Source: Kushneria konosiri (GTDB lineage Bacteria > Pseudomonadota > Gammaproteobacteria > Pseudomonadales > Halomonadaceae). From it: a DNA stretch of 64,000 bases. Positions 1 through 8,783 of the stretch are shown one piece after another (position 1 is the stretch's first letter; each line of letters begins with the position of its first letter). The stretch is taken from assembly GCF_002155145.1 (NCBI RefSeq), contig NZ_CP021323.1:310001-374000 (forward strand), read 5' to 3'. Both the position numbers and the translations under genes were made by a program. The notes beneath the pieces are model-generated. The model did not search any database. It was not told where the DNA came from and saw only the letters and a list, made by a program, of their open reading frames with translations.

Positions 1-1
1 T

Positions 2-655
2 ATCGAGACCTTCTCGCCACGCTTCAGTCAACAGCCACCAGCGGGAGAAGGCCGCCATGATGAGGCACGAGAGCAGCTGATCGCGCGGCTGGCGACCACC
101 CTCAAGAAAAGCGAAAAGGCGCTGGATGAGCTTGATGCCAAAGTCGGTGATGGCGATGCCGGCGCCACCTTCGCCGCGGGCGCGAATGCCGTGCTGAAGG
201 CACTGGATGAAGGCCGGCTGTCTACCGGTGAAGACGCGCTTTTGGCCAGTGAGCTGGGGCATCTCTTTGCTACCGCCATGGGCGGGTCCAGCGGTGTCCT
301 GCTGTCGATTTTGATGACCAGTGCCGCTCAGGAACTTGAAGAAAGCGCCGGCTGGCCCAGGGCACTGCAGGCGGGCATCGAGCGAATGCAGCACTACGGC
401 GGCGCAGAACAGGGCGATCGCACCATGCTGGATGCCCTGATCCCGGCCATTGAAACGCTGGCCAACGGCAACTCGACTGACGCCGCGGCCCAGGCCGCCC
501 GCGCTGGCGCTGAAGAGACCGGGCGCATGCGCAAGGCAGGCGCAGGGCGCTCTTCACTGGTGCCCGAGCAGGCGCTTGACGGCGTCATTGACCCGGGCGC
601 CGAAGCCGTGGCTCGTCTATTTGAAACGCTGGCCGGGCGCGACGCCAAGGACTAA
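2..655 (+). CDS. Dihydroxyacetone kinase, C-terminal DhaL domain (partial, 5' end outside window)
   Basis: The reading frame is open from base 2 to the stop at 653-655, so the gene starts before the window. The visible part is a complete DhaL (ATP-binding) domain. It carries the motif LDAKVGDGD at about residues 44-52, whose aspartates bind Mg-ADP, and a later MGGSSG loop. About 20 polar residues (rich in Q, P, G and E) precede it and look like the linker from a DhaK domain in a single-chain ATP-dependent dihydroxyacetone kinase of the Citrobacter type. That fusion is inferred, since the DhaK half is not visible; a stand-alone DhaL subunit would start nearer the motif. Role: phosphorylation of dihydroxyacetone in the cytoplasm. 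A strong hairpin terminator follows directly. Confidence 0.85.
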   Translation: METFSPRFSQQPPAGEGRHDEAREQLIARLATTLKKSEKALDELDAKVGDGDAGATFAAGANAVLKALDEGRLSTGEDALLASELGHLFATAMGGSSGVLLSILMTSAAQELEESAGWPRALQAGIERMQHYGGAEQGDRTMLDALIPAIETLANGNSTDAAAQAARAGAEETGRMRKAGAGRSSLVPEQALDGVIDPGAEAVARLFETLAGRDAKD

Positions 656-675
656 GCGCGCGCGCAGCACTTCAG

Positions 676-708
676 CAAAAAAAGCCGCCCTGAATGGGCG
701 GCTTTTTC
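676..708. terminator. Bidirectional intrinsic terminator between dhaL and lon
   Basis: An 8-bp stem, AGCCGCCC at 683-690 and GGGCGGCT at 695-702, closes a 4-nt loop. It has T residues after it on the plus strand and seven A residues before it, which become a T tract on the minus strand. It can end both the plus-strand kinase gene and the minus-strand lon gene. Confidence 0.85.
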
Positions 709-728
709 ATTTACGCCTGGGCATCGAA

Positions 729-3128
729 TCAGTCAAATACCACCTTGGCCACATCCTGGTAGGTACGGGCAAAGTTCACGGTCATGCCCTCTTTCAGGAA
801 ATCCGGCAGCTCATCAAAATCACGCTGATTGGCCTGTGGGAGGATCAGCTCATAAATGGCGCTGCGTCGGGCCGCGATGACCTTTTCACGAATACCGCCG
901 ACCGGTAGCACCTGACCTGTCAGGGTGATTTCCCCCGTCATGGCCAGCGGCCGATTGATGTCCTGTCCACGGGCCAGCGACAAAAGCGCCGTGGTCATGG
1001 TGACCCCCGCTGACGGGCCATCCTTGGGCGTGGCGCCTTCCGGCACGTGCAGGTGAATAAAGGCCTGGTCAAAATAGCCGGGCTGAGCCCCGAACTCCTG
1101 CAAATGCCCCAGCACAAAGCTATAGGCGAGGTTGGCAGACTCCTGCATGACATCGCCCAGCTTGCCGGTCAGCTTGATGCCGCGCTGCAGCCCGTGAACC
1201 CGCGTGGCCTCGATGGGCAGGGTCGCTCCGCCCATGGCCGTCCAGGCAAGGCCCGTTACCACGCCCACACCCTTGAGCACCTTCTCCTTGCGGAAAATCG
1301 GTGCGCCCAGAAACTCCTCAAGGTTATTGACCGACACCTTGACCGTCTCGATATCCTCTTCCAGCAGTTTGACGGCCGCCTTGCGCACGATGCGGTGCAG
1401 CTGCTTTTCAAGCTGTCGGACACCCGATTCACGCGCGTAACCCTCAATGACGTGCTTGAGCGCAGCATCGGTAAGATTGATACGCTTTTTGGGGATGCGA
1501 TCACGCTCCAGGAGCCTCGGCCAGAGGTGGTGTTTGGCAATCGCCACCTTTTCCTCGGCGATGTAGCCGGCCAGTCGAATCTGCTCCATGCGATCCAGCA
1601 GCGGCCCGGGGATCGTATCAAGCTGGTTGGCCGTGCAGACAAACAGCACCTTGGAGAGGTCCATGCGCACGTTGAGATAGTGATCCAGGAAATCGACGTT
1701 CTGCTCCGGGTCGAGCACCTCCAGCAGCGCCGAGGCCGGATCTCCCTGGAAAGACTGCCCGAGCTTGTCGATCTCATCGAGCATGATGACCGGATTTTCG
1801 ACATCGACCTCCTTCATCGCCTGTACCAGCTTGCCGGGCATGGCGCCAATGTAGGTACGACGGTGTCCCTTGATCTCGGCCTCATCACGCATGCCACCGA
1901 CCGAGAAGCGATAGAATTTGCGCCCCAGCGCCTCGGCGATCGATCGGCCAACGGAGGTCTTGCCCACCCCGGGCGGGCCGACCAGCAGCAGAATCGAGCC
2001 GCCGACATCACCCTTGAAGGCGCCTTCGGCAAGAAACTCGACAATGCGATTCTTGACGTCCTGCAGCCCGTCGTGGTCCCGGTCGAGCACATGACGCGCA
2101 TGCGGCAGATCCAGTTGATCCTCGGAGGTGATGCCCCAGGGCAGTGCCGTCAGCCAGTCCAGATAGTTGCGCGTGGTGCCATATTCAGGCGAGCCGGTTT
2201 CCAGCACGGACAACTTGTCCAGCTCATCATCGATACGCGCCTGCACGCGCTCGGGGACGACCTTGCCCTCCAGACGCTCACGGAAGGTATCGACATCGTT
2301 TTCCCGGTCATCCTTGGAGATACCCAGCTCTTTCTGAATGACCTTGAGCTGCTCGCGCAGAAAGAATTCGCGCTGTCGCTCCTGCATCTGCGCATTGACC
2401 TGCTCGGAAATCTCGCTTTGCAGCTGGGCGACCTCGATCTCCTTGCGCAACAACGGCAGCACCACCTGCATGCGCTCCAGCACCGGCAGGGTTTCCAGCA
2501 CCGACTGAAGCTCGGGACCACGTGCAGAAGTAATGGCCGCGGCAAAATCGGTCAACGGCCCGGGCTCATTGGGGCTGAAGCGATTGAGATAGTGCTTGAG
2601 CTCTTCCCCATACAGCGGGTTGATTGGCAAAAGCTCCTTGATGCCATTGATGATGGCCATCGCATAGGCCCGCGTCTCATCGCCTTCCTTGTCGACCGGC
2701 TCACGCGGATAGTGCACCTCGACAAGGTAGGGGGGCTCCTGAGACAGCCAGCGCGTGATCTTGAAGCGACGCAGCCCCTGAGCAATAAACTGCAACTGCT
2801 CCTGATTGTTTTCAGCCCGGTGAACACGCACGGCGGTGCCATACACCGGGAACTCATCCGGCGCCGGGTCAGCGCCGGTATCGCCGATGAAGGTCAGACC
2901 CACGATATGGTGCGAGGTATTACCGACCTGCTCGAGCGTGTCGCTCCAGCGATTGCGGTTGAGTACCAGCGGCTGAACCTGCGCCGGAAAAAAGGGTCGA
3001 TTGTGAACCGGCAGCAGATAGAGCCTGTCGGGCAGATATTCGCTGGCCGGCACTACGGCCTGCGTCATGGCACTGTCGTTGTCATCACCGGGCTCAATGG
3101 TGTAGTCGGACTGATCTTCTTCACTCAT
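729..3128 (-). CDS. lon: ATP-dependent protease Lon (second Lon paralogue type, AsrA-like)
   Basis: A 799-residue LonA-type serine protease that unfolds and degrades damaged and regulatory proteins in the cytoplasm. Visible parts in order: N-terminal substrate-binding domain (about 30-240), a coiled-coil stretch (about 240-310), AAA+ module with Walker A GPPGVGKT (384-391) and Walker B VIMLDEID (447-454), and the protease domain with catalytic Ser706 in PKDGPSAG and Lys749 in GGIREK. The acidic N-terminal extension and the start of the LON domain (LPDRLYLLPVHNRPFFP) resemble the second Lon copy of pseudomonads (AsrA) more than E. coli Lon; this is from memory of the family. The gene stands alone between terminators and has a heat-shock-like promoter candidate upstream. 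No clpX or hupB neighbours are present, which also fits the paralogue. Confidence 0.93.
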   Translation of the reverse strand: MSEEDQSDYTIEPGDDNDSAMTQAVVPASEYLPDRLYLLPVHNRPFFPAQVQPLVLNRNRWSDTLEQVGNTSHHIVGLTFIGDTGADPAPDEFPVYGTAVRVHRAENNQEQLQFIAQGLRRFKITRWLSQEPPYLVEVHYPREPVDKEGDETRAYAMAIINGIKELLPINPLYGEELKHYLNRFSPNEPGPLTDFAAAITSARGPELQSVLETLPVLERMQVVLPLLRKEIEVAQLQSEISEQVNAQMQERQREFFLREQLKVIQKELGISKDDRENDVDTFRERLEGKVVPERVQARIDDELDKLSVLETGSPEYGTTRNYLDWLTALPWGITSEDQLDLPHARHVLDRDHDGLQDVKNRIVEFLAEGAFKGDVGGSILLLVGPPGVGKTSVGRSIAEALGRKFYRFSVGGMRDEAEIKGHRRTYIGAMPGKLVQAMKEVDVENPVIMLDEIDKLGQSFQGDPASALLEVLDPEQNVDFLDHYLNVRMDLSKVLFVCTANQLDTIPGPLLDRMEQIRLAGYIAEEKVAIAKHHLWPRLLERDRIPKKRINLTDAALKHVIEGYARESGVRQLEKQLHRIVRKAAVKLLEEDIETVKVSVNNLEEFLGAPIFRKEKVLKGVGVVTGLAWTAMGGATLPIEATRVHGLQRGIKLTGKLGDVMQESANLAYSFVLGHLQEFGAQPGYFDQAFIHLHVPEGATPKDGPSAGVTMTTALLSLARGQDINRPLAMTGEITLTGQVLPVGGIREKVIAARRSAIYELILPQANQRDFDELPDFLKEGMTVNFARTYQDVAKVVFD

Positions 3129-3216
3129 GGGCTACCCTGCTCTCCCGTATCAAAACCGTACGCCGGCAGGCTGCTTATGGAGCAATACATGGCCGGCGCT
3201 GCCTGTTGTCTCTGGC

Positions 3217-3244
3217 AATGCGGGCGCCGGACATCGTTATCAAG
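3217..3244 (-). promoter_or_regulatory. Candidate sigma-32 (heat shock) promoter for lon
   Basis: On the minus strand CTTGATA (3244-3238) is followed after 13 bases by CCCGCATT (3224-3217). This is close to the sigma-32 pattern CTTGAAA, 13-15 bases, CCCCATNT. It lies about 90 bases before the lon start codon. No other -35/-10 pair stood out in this gap. Match by eye only. Confidence 0.5.
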
Positions 3245-3284
3245 TCCGAGTGCGCGCTAAAACCTTTAACGGTCACAAATGACA

Positions 3285-3305
3285 GCGGCTGCCAGAGGCA
3301 GCCGC
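3285..3305 (-). terminator. Inverted repeat after ydgA-like gene, possible terminator
   Basis: A perfect 9-bp stem GCGGCTGCC (3285-3293) pairs with GGCAGCCGC (3297-3305) around a 3-nt loop, 40 bases beyond the stop of the DUF945 gene. There is no good T tract on either side, so termination may be weak. A nearly identical hairpin is at 11635-11657. Confidence 0.4.
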
Positions 3306-3344
3306 ATGGTTCATTCCCGACGAATCCTTGTTCCGATCAAAAGC

Positions 3345-4718
3345 CTAGTTCAATAAAAACCAGGGCTCACCATTGATCAGGAAAACGCCTTTTCGAATGG
3401 CAAGCTCCAGCGTGTCCTGATCAGGCGCCTGTCCTGCTACCAGTGCCAGCAGAGGCGGTGCATTGTGCAGCGTGAAATGACCGTCAAGACGACGCTTGAA
3501 CGCCGCCCGGCCCCACGAGGTTTGCAGCTGTTCGATGCGGGTCGTTGCGATATCGGTGCCCTCCAGCGTCAGCTCACCGTTCAGATGCATCTGCTGATCC
3601 AGCATCGGACTTTCCAGCTGTAGCTGATTGACCACCAGTCGTGGCGAATTACTCAATATGGCGAAGAAATTTTCCTGCCAGGGCACCATCAGCGAGGCAA
3701 TGTCGTGGACATCATCAACCTCTGTGAGGTCATCCACGAGTCGGGGGTCAGCGCCTCTTTCCTCCTGCATCCCGGCACCGGGGGCAGGCTGTCGAGCGCC
3801 CTGCCAGCGCTTTCTGATATCACGCGCCATGGTCTTCAGCAGCGCTCGCGCGGCCGGCTCGTTGATGCGACGCACGGCGGCATCCAGCGAAGCACTGCCC
3901 AGCTGCTGTTCAGAAAATGTGGCATTGCCCAGCTGCGCCCTGAGCAAATAGCTGAGTTCCTGACGGTCGTGATGGGTACTGCCTTCAAGATGCAGATTGC
4001 TCAGCGTCAGGGGAAGCCCACCCTGACGCTGCAGCCGGGCATCACTGATGTCCAGACGATCCACACGGCCGGGGCGGTCACTTGAATCATCCTCGTTTAT
4101 CGACTCGGCATTCTCGCCTGGAAAGCGCACTGACCAGTGCGTCTCCCCCATATGTACCTGACGTTCGGCGCTTTCATGCGCCAGTTCGGACCAGTCGCCC
4201 TGCACTCGCAATCCCTGGTCATCATCAACCATACTGATGCGGGCGCCGGACAGATTCAGGGACATGCCGTGGCCCTGATAGTGCATCGCGTCGGGAAATC
4301 TGGCGTTCAGGACCATGTCGCGACTCAGGTGCTGAATTCGGGCCTCGACATCAAGCTCATGCCCCTCGGAGAGCTCATCGGCCAGCAGAGCCTTGCCATC
4401 ACGCAGCCTGATATCGCCATGTCCCGAAAGCCGGGTACTCAGGACGCCATAAGCCACGCGCCAGTCGATCACTCCGGCAGGCGCCTCAGCGTCGGCGTCG
4501 CTGTCGGTCATGATGACCCTGAGCGATCCGCGGGAAGAGAAAAAACCGTCACTTTTGATGGTATTGATGGCGCGAATGCCCGTTAGCGCATTGATGTCAG
4601 CGACCTGCTCGGCCATGCGGGACTGAACCTCATGACGACTCCAGGCCAGCGCCCCCAGCCAGAGTCCGCCGCCCAGAACCACCAACGCCATCGATCCGGC
4701 AGCCACTTTCCTTTTCAT
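3345..4718 (-). CDS. DUF945 (YdgA-like) family protein
   Basis: A 457-residue protein beginning with a short basic stretch and one hydrophobic segment (about residues 3-25), so it is probably anchored in the inner membrane with the bulk in the periplasm. The rest fits the DUF945/YdgA family: an early LTGIRA...KSDGFFSSRG region and a C-terminal part ending in a FLINGEPWFLLN-like motif. The biochemical function of the family is not established. The ATG at 4718 was chosen because it has GGGAGA 8 bases upstream; one codon earlier is only a TTG. It is a single gene between pgpA and lon, read on the minus strand. Confidence 0.75.
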   Translation of the reverse strand: MKRKVAAGSMALVVLGGGLWLGALAWSRHEVQSRMAEQVADINALTGIRAINTIKSDGFFSSRGSLRVIMTDSDADAEAPAGVIDWRVAYGVLSTRLSGHGDIRLRDGKALLADELSEGHELDVEARIQHLSRDMVLNARFPDAMHYQGHGMSLNLSGARISMVDDDQGLRVQGDWSELAHESAERQVHMGETHWSVRFPGENAESINEDDSSDRPGRVDRLDISDARLQRQGGLPLTLSNLHLEGSTHHDRQELSYLLRAQLGNATFSEQQLGSASLDAAVRRINEPAARALLKTMARDIRKRWQGARQPAPGAGMQEERGADPRLVDDLTEVDDVHDIASLMVPWQENFFAILSNSPRLVVNQLQLESPMLDQQMHLNGELTLEGTDIATTRIEQLQTSWGRAAFKRRLDGHFTLHNAPPLLALVAGQAPDQDTLELAIRKGVFLINGEPWFLLN

Positions 4719-4812
4719 CAACGCTCTCCCAGCAGGGCCGAAGGGTCATGATCGTATCGAAACACCCGCCACGCATGACCCTACGATAGTGAGACTCATG
4801 CCTTTCACGACA

Positions 4813-5286
4813 TCAATGCAGCCAGAGCCACACGTGCATGACACTCCAGGCGTAAATACCGGCCAGAACGTCATCGGCCATGATGCCAAAGCCCCCGGCC
4901 ACGCGCCGATCCACCGTGCGTACCGGCCAGGGCTTGATCACGTCAAAGACTCGAAAGATGACAAATCCCCACAGGGCAGACTGCCAGGAAAACGGTACCG
5001 CAGCCATGGTCAGCCAGTAGCCGACAAACTCGTCCCATACGATACCCGAGTGGTCATGGACGCCCAGATCCTTCGATGTGCGATCACACAGATAGATGCC
5101 GATGATGGTCGCCACTGCCAGAATTGCCAGATAGATACCCAGCGGCAGCGTCGACATCAGCCAGTAGAAGGGAATGGCCGCAAGGGTTCCGAAGGTTCCT
5201 GGAGCGAAGGGCGCAGCGCCACTGCCCAGCCCGAAGGCCAAAAAGTGTACGGGGCGACGCCAGATGCTGGCAGGTGCGCGGTTCAT
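4813..5286 (-). CDS. pgpA: Phosphatidylglycerophosphatase A
   Basis: Removes phosphate from phosphatidylglycerol-phosphate to give phosphatidylglycerol at the inner membrane. The 157-residue product has the family pattern: a GSGAAPFAPGTFGT loop near the N terminus, hydrophobic segments, DRTSKDLGVHDHSGIVWDE in the middle, and RVFDVIKPWPV followed by GGFGIMADDVLAG near the end. The acidic residues of DEFVGYW and ADD are the expected metal and catalytic sites. The start at 5286 gives an ATGA overlap with the thiL stop, the coupling seen in many gammaproteobacteria; a longer version from 5319 would overlap thiL further. It is the last gene of the rib-nusB-thiL operon. Confidence 0.92.
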   Translation of the reverse strand: MNRAPASIWRRPVHFLAFGLGSGAAPFAPGTFGTLAAIPFYWLMSTLPLGIYLAILAVATIIGIYLCDRTSKDLGVHDHSGIVWDEFVGYWLTMAAVPFSWQSALWGFVIFRVFDVIKPWPVRTVDRRVAGGFGIMADDVLAGIYAWSVMHVWLWLH

Positions 5287-6317
5287 GGTGCGGCTCCCGC
5301 GCCGTGATCGTCGGGACACTGATCCTGCGCATGGAAATGCTGCCAGCCACGTCCCGTGGACGTAATGCCGGTAATGCCGGGTTCGGCGGTTACCAGACCG
5401 ATGACATGCAGCGCGCCGCCCAGATCTTCGAGTACCTGACGAACCGCTGCTTCCTGATCGGGCGCCAGCGACAGCAAAAGCTCGTAGTCATCGCCCCCGT
5501 TCAGGGCGGCCTCAAGCGCCTCATCTGCGCCCAGAGATGCCACCAGTGCCTGATCCAGCGGGATAGCGCCTGCCTTAAGGCAGGCCCCGACGGCCGAGCG
5601 CGCACAAAGATGCCCCAGATCGGCCAGCAGACCATCAGAGATATCAAGACCGCCCGAGACCATGTGGCAAATGCTCATGCCTTCATTCACGCGCGGCGCA
5701 GGCCGCAGATAGGCCCTCACCAGCGGATGCTGCTCATCACGCTGGCCAGCAAACCAGGCTCTCAGCCCCCCATGGGCACTGCCGAGGGCCCCGGTGACCG
5801 CCAGCAGATCGCCGGGGCGCGCACCATGACGGGTAATGGCCCCGTCCTGCGCCACATCGCCATGCACGGTAATGGTGATGGAGAGTTCGCGACCGCGAGT
5901 GATATCCCCCCCGACCAGAGCGATATTATGCTCGCGTGCCAGCCCATAGAGGCCTTGCGCAAAACCGTCCAGCCAATGTTCATCCACCTCGGGCAGTGTC
6001 AACGCCAGCACGAACCAGCGCGGCCTGGCGCCCATGGCCGCCAGATCGCTTAAATTGACGGCCAGCGCCCGATGACCGATCGCCTCTGCCGAGGCATCAC
6101 GGGGAAAGTGGACGTCGGCCAGCGATGTATCCACGCTGACCGCCAGCCGGCGCCCTGGAGAGGGTGCCAGCAGCGCACAGTCATCCCCCTGCCCTAGCAC
6201 GACGCCGGCACGGGCCTGTTGCGGCGACACCTGATCCGAGCGGCAGGCGGGTTCAACGTCCTGCATGAAATAACGCCTGATGAGTTCAAACTCGCCAGGA
6301 GTGGCTGCATCGCTCAT
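5283..6317 (-). CDS. thiL: Thiamine-monophosphate kinase
   Basis: Phosphorylates thiamine monophosphate to thiamine diphosphate using ATP. The 344 residues match the ThiL/PurM-like fold: an N-terminal GEFELIRRYF, GQGDDCALL for metal binding, the SVDTSLADVHF stretch, GHRALAVNLSDLAAMGA, and GGDITRG followed by a glycine-rich region. The start ATG at 6317 is clear, and the stop overlaps the pgpA start by 4 bases. It follows nusB in the same orientation with an 85-base gap. Confidence 0.95.
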   Translation of the reverse strand: MSDAATPGEFELIRRYFMQDVEPACRSDQVSPQQARAGVVLGQGDDCALLAPSPGRRLAVSVDTSLADVHFPRDASAEAIGHRALAVNLSDLAAMGARPRWFVLALTLPEVDEHWLDGFAQGLYGLAREHNIALVGGDITRGRELSITITVHGDVAQDGAITRHGARPGDLLAVTGALGSAHGGLRAWFAGQRDEQHPLVRAYLRPAPRVNEGMSICHMVSGGLDISDGLLADLGHLCARSAVGACLKAGAIPLDQALVASLGADEALEAALNGGDDYELLLSLAPDQEAAVRQVLEDLGGALHVIGLVTAEPGITGITSTGRGWQHFHAQDQCPDDHGAGAAP

Positions 6318-6402
6318 CGCCCGGACATCTCCCTGACAGGTGAAGGAAAGCGCTGATCAGTATCGATCAACAGGCATGGACCATGCTCCGGATGGATCAT
6401 GC

Positions 6403-6909
6403 TCAGTCACGGCGCCTGCGCGCCTGAACCTCGGCTTCACGCAGTTTCCTGGCCAGTCGATCAAGAATGGAGTTGATATATTTATGCCCTTCGGTGGCAC
6501 CAAACGAGCGTGCCAGCTCAATGCCTTCATTGATCACCGAGATATAGGGCACCTCCGGACGATGCGCCAGCTCATAGGCGCCAAGACGCAAAATGGACAG
6601 CTCGATGCGGTCAAGCTCCTCCAGCTTGCGATCCAGCGACGGCGCGATCAGGTTATCCATCTCGCCACAGTGTCTGGCCACGCCATGAAGCAGCTGGTGA
6701 AAAAGGCCCAGATCAGCAATCTTCATGACCTGCACCCAGTTTTCGTGCGGCTCAAGGTCGTCATCAGCGGTCTGCGAGCGAAACTCGGTCTCGAGCTGGG
6801 CAATCGATGTGCCCGTCATCTCCCACTGATACAGAGCCTGTACCGTCAGCTCGCGTGCTGCCCTTCGGGCCTGCTGCTGCTTTGAAGGGGCACGTTTGGG
6901 CTGGGTCAC
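6403..6909 (-). CDS. nusB: Transcription antitermination factor NusB
   Basis: A small all-helical RNA-binding protein (168 residues) that with NusE binds boxA in rRNA leaders and prevents early termination. Family features are the N-terminal [19 protein letters not shown] and the C-terminal [19 protein letters not shown] and RLARKLR segments. The start is GTG at 6909, overlapping the ribH stop as GTGA, which supports translational coupling. An N-terminal lysine/arginine/glutamine-rich tail of about 15 residues is slightly longer than in E. coli NusB. Confidence 0.95.
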   Translation of the reverse strand: MTQPKRAPSKQQQARRAARELTVQALYQWEMTGTSIAQLETEFRSQTADDDLEPHENWVQVMKIADLGLFHQLLHGVARHCGEMDNLIAPSLDRKLEELDRIELSILRLGAYELAHRPEVPYISVINEGIELARSFGATEGHKYINSILDRLARKLREAEVQARRRRD

Positions 6910-7427
6910 GCCACACCTCCATGATCGGCAGCATCGTCCTCAAACCCCTCATTACCGCCAAGCTGACGCAGCAGGGAGACCATTTCCATGGCCGCCATGG
7001 CGGCTTCAAAGCCCTTGTTGCCTGCCTTGGTGCCGGCACGTTCGATGGCCTGTTCGATCGAATTGACCGTCAGCACGCCGTTGGCAATGGGCGTGTCGAA
7101 ATCAAGCTGCAGGCGATTGAGCGCGGCGTTGCACTGACCGGCAACGTGTTCAAAATGTGGCGTGCCGCCACGAATGACAGCGCCCAGGGCGATGATGGCG
7201 TCGGGCTGAATACGGGTCAGCGCACGCTTGACCGCCAGCGGCAGTTCCCAGGCGCCCGGCACGTGAAGAATATCAATATTGGCATCATCGACCCCGTGAC
7301 GCACCAGCGCGTCCACGGCGCCTTCGACCAGAGAGTCGACCACGTGATGGTTGAAGCGTCCAACCACGATGACATAGCGGCCATCGATCTCGTTAAAACG
7401 CCCTTCCAGTTGTGCAATCGGTTGCAT
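6906..7427 (-). CDS. ribH: 6,7-dimethyl-8-ribityllumazine synthase
   Basis: Condenses 5-amino-6-ribitylaminouracil with 3,4-dihydroxy-2-butanone 4-phosphate, the next-to-last step of riboflavin synthesis. The 173 residues carry the family signatures: [15 protein letters not shown] near the N terminus, [29 protein letters not shown] with the catalytic His, and [21 protein letters not shown]. It is about 20 residues longer than the E. coli protein, with the extra residues at the C terminus. It sits downstream of ribBX and is coupled to nusB. Confidence 0.95.
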   Translation of the reverse strand: MQPIAQLEGRFNEIDGRYVIVVGRFNHHVVDSLVEGAVDALVRHGVDDANIDILHVPGAWELPLAVKRALTRIQPDAIIALGAVIRGGTPHFEHVAGQCNAALNRLQLDFDTPIANGVLTVNSIEQAIERAGTKAGNKGFEAAMAAMEMVSLLRQLGGNEGFEDDAADHGGVA

Positions 7428-7538
7428 GTCTTTGAATCCTGTTGTCTCTGATAAAACGCATCAGCGTGTCATATAAGCCGTGAACCCTATCGTTGTCGGG
7501 TCACAGCGAAAACCTGTTGCTACCATTGATTGCTATTG

Positions 7539-8696
7539 TCAGTGCCGTGGCGTTCGGCTGTCATCAACGCTGCTGACCTGTTCGATGACTTCAAGGCCAA
7601 AGCCCGCCAGCGCCGAAAAACGCCAGGGCGAGCTTAAAAGACGCATTTGACCGACCCCGAGACTGCGCAGGATCTGCGCGCCGGTGCCGATACTCAAATA
7701 GTTGCCGGCCCCATCCGTTTGCGGGTCCTGCGCCCGCGGGCGCCGTTCCAGAAAGAGATCGAGCTGATCGCGAAGGTTCGTCATGCCACGCGGGTCGGAA
7801 AGCAGCACCAGCACACCGGTCTCGCTGGCAGCAATTTCGGCCAGCGCATCACGTGATGACCAGCTCTGATGGCCACCCTCACGGCGCAGACCCAGCAGAT
7901 CACGCAGGGCATCGGCCACGTGAACCCGCACGGTGGTGGGCTGATCGCTTTCAGGCGAACCCTTGACCAGGGCCAGATGATGCGAGCCCTGAATCCGATC
8001 CCTGAAGCAGTGCAACTGAAACGGACCGGCATCCGTTTCTACCGGATGCGACTCCACGTGTTCAACGGTCTGCTCATTGTGGATGCGGTAGTGAATCAGA
8101 TCGGAGATGGTACCGATTTTAATGTCATGAAGCGCCGCAAAGCGTTCCAGCTCTGGGCGCCGCGCCATGGTGCCATCCTCGTTCATGATCTCGCAGATCA
8201 CACCGGTCGGTTCAAAACCGGCCATCGCGGCCAGATCGCAGGCCGCTTCGGTATGACCGGCCCGACGCAGCACCCCACCCGCTTCCGCCATCAGCGGAAA
8301 GATATGGCCCGGCTGGACGACATCGCCCGGTCTGGCATCACGTGCGCTTGCAGCCTGCACCGTACGCGCCCGATCGGCAGCGGAAATGCCCGTGCTGACG
8401 CCGGTGGCCGCCTCGATGGAGACCGTAAAGCGGGTACCAAAGCCGGAACCGTTGTCATTGACCATCAGCGACAGTCCAAGCTGTTCGCAGCGCTCGCGCA
8501 GCATGGGCTGACAGATCAAACCGCAGGCGTAGCGCGCCATGAAGTTGATGTGCGAGGCCTGCACGCATTCAGCAGCCATGATCAGGTCGCCTTCGTTTTC
8601 GCGATCCTCGTCATCCATGAGGATGACCATCCTGCCCTGGCGGATATCTTCGATCAGCGCTTCCACGGAAGCGAAGTTGCCCGTTGACTGACTCAT
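7539..8696 (-). CDS. ribB: 3,4-dihydroxy-2-butanone 4-phosphate synthase with degenerate GTP cyclohydrolase II domain (RibBX type)
   Basis: The N-terminal half (about 1-205) is an intact RibB domain: [16 protein letters not shown] acidic motif, RYACGLIC, and [14 protein letters not shown]. It makes 3,4-dihydroxy-2-butanone 4-phosphate from ribulose 5-phosphate. The C-terminal half (about 210-385) aligns with GTP cyclohydrolase II, but the zinc-binding cysteines are absent: where active RibA has [20 protein letters not shown], this protein reads [18 protein letters not shown], and the later catalytic stretch is also divergent. This matches the RibBX variant known in proteobacteria, so GTP cyclohydrolase II activity must come from a separate ribA not seen here. 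The second half may be structural or regulatory (inference). 87 bases separate it from ribD. Confidence 0.9.
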   Translation of the reverse strand: MSQSTGNFASVEALIEDIRQGRMVILMDDEDRENEGDLIMAAECVQASHINFMARYACGLICQPMLRERCEQLGLSLMVNDNGSGFGTRFTVSIEAATGVSTGISAADRARTVQAASARDARPGDVVQPGHIFPLMAEAGGVLRRAGHTEAACDLAAMAGFEPTGVICEIMNEDGTMARRPELERFAALHDIKIGTISDLIHYRIHNEQTVEHVESHPVETDAGPFQLHCFRDRIQGSHHLALVKGSPESDQPTTVRVHVADALRDLLGLRREGGHQSWSSRDALAEIAASETGVLVLLSDPRGMTNLRDQLDLFLERRPRAQDPQTDGAGNYLSIGTGAQILRSLGVGQMRLLSSPWRFSALAGFGLEVIEQVSSVDDSRTPRH

Positions 8697-8783
8697 AACG
8701 CTTGCCGGCTAAGCCGCTCCTTTCGATACAGGGTCGCCGGGATGGGTACCTCCCGGGTGATCAGGCCGTCGAATCTGTCCTGA

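Noticed and set aside
1047-3260. Long plus-strand open frame (737 codons) across the lon gene
   Set aside because: It is the antisense of a complete, motif-rich Lon protein and the translation has no family likeness.
8697-8783. Possible FMN riboswitch before ribB
   Set aside because: The gap is only 87 bases and has none of the conserved RFN boxes.
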